A DNA stretch of 44,828 nt from Haplosporangium gracile (taxonomy: Eukaryota > Mortierellomycota > Mortierellomycetes > Mortierellales > Mortierellaceae). Position 1 is the stretch's first letter; every line of letters begins with the position of its first letter. The position numbers and the translations under genes were made by a program. Below, one piece after another: positions 44,767 to 44,828 of the stretch. The stretch lies in assembly GCA_015499985.1 (NCBI GenBank), contig JAAAUF010000001.1, positions 226,204 through 271,031 on the forward strand, written 5' to 3'. The notes below the pieces were generated by a model. The model saw nothing but the letters and a program-made list of their open reading frames with translations. It did no database searches and was not told where the DNA came from.

Positions 44767-44828
44767 TATCTGACTGTGTATCTGTCTGTGTATCTGTCTG
44801 TGTATCTGTCTGTGTATCTGTCTGTGTA
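44767..44828. repeat. 12-bp tandem repeat TATCTGTCTGTG
   Basis: Five copies and a partial one, the first with a single change (TATCTGACTGTG). The array reaches the last base of the window, so its full length is unknown. Confidence 0.95.

Noticed and set aside
1..44828. CRISPR arrays, insertion sequences, rRNA genes, TPP riboswitch
   Set aside because: None seen. The window is eukaryotic, tandem repeats present are simple microsatellites or coding repeats, and no transposase or reverse transcriptase motif was found.

Overview
This window is nuclear DNA of a filamentous fungus. Genes have short GT-AG introns (mostly 50-120 nt), long pyrimidine-rich upstream regions and many microsatellites. 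Tandem F-box/LRR genes and a hyaluronan-synthase-like glycosyltransferase fit an early-diverging fungus, most likely Mortierellaceae (Mucoromycota sensu lato). That placement is inferred from protein style, not from a database search. A 10-base N run at 29238-29247 marks an assembly gap.

Left part (1-19 kb) is a conserved housekeeping block. In order it holds the Hsp90 co-chaperone p23/Sba1 (minus), ribosomal protein eL6 (plus), the ER cargo receptor Erv29/SURF4, the Golgi GDP-mannose transporter Vrg4, a processive family 2 glycosyltransferase of the hyaluronan synthase type, a membrane-anchored M24 metallopeptidase and the mitochondrial Hsp70 Ssc1. Erv29, Vrg4 and the glycosyltransferase all serve the secretory pathway and cell surface. 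p23 and Ssc1 are chaperone components. All are intact, and their exon phases join without breaks.

Middle part (19.3-25.5 kb) is an island of broken genes. It contains an ARM-repeat remnant of a UFD4/TRIP12-type HECT ubiquitin ligase, split so that the next stretch of the same domain lies inverted on the other strand. Next is a decayed F-box/LRR gene with two nonsense codons and at least two frameshifts. Beyond it lies a paralogous F-box/LRR gene whose 782-codon frame is interrupted by a single TGA.

Right part (26-43 kb) holds two paralogous starts of the polarity factor CDC24. The first is a short two-exon gene coding only the N-terminal Cdc24 calponin-like domain (151 aa). The second is the complete CH-DH-PH-PB1 Cdc24 (874 aa), whose first intron is 3.5 kb, very long for this genome. 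The tRNA-splicing endonuclease subunit Sen34 lies between them on the minus strand, next to the assembly gap. A nine-exon epoxide-hydrolase-type alpha/beta hydrolase (minus) faces CDC24 from the right. The last 1.8 kb shows no gene and ends in a 12-base tandem repeat that runs off the edge.

The best candidates for something new are the stand-alone Cdc24 CH-domain paralog beside full-length CDC24, the oversized CDC24 intron with a possible internal start, and the split and inverted UFD4 remnant.
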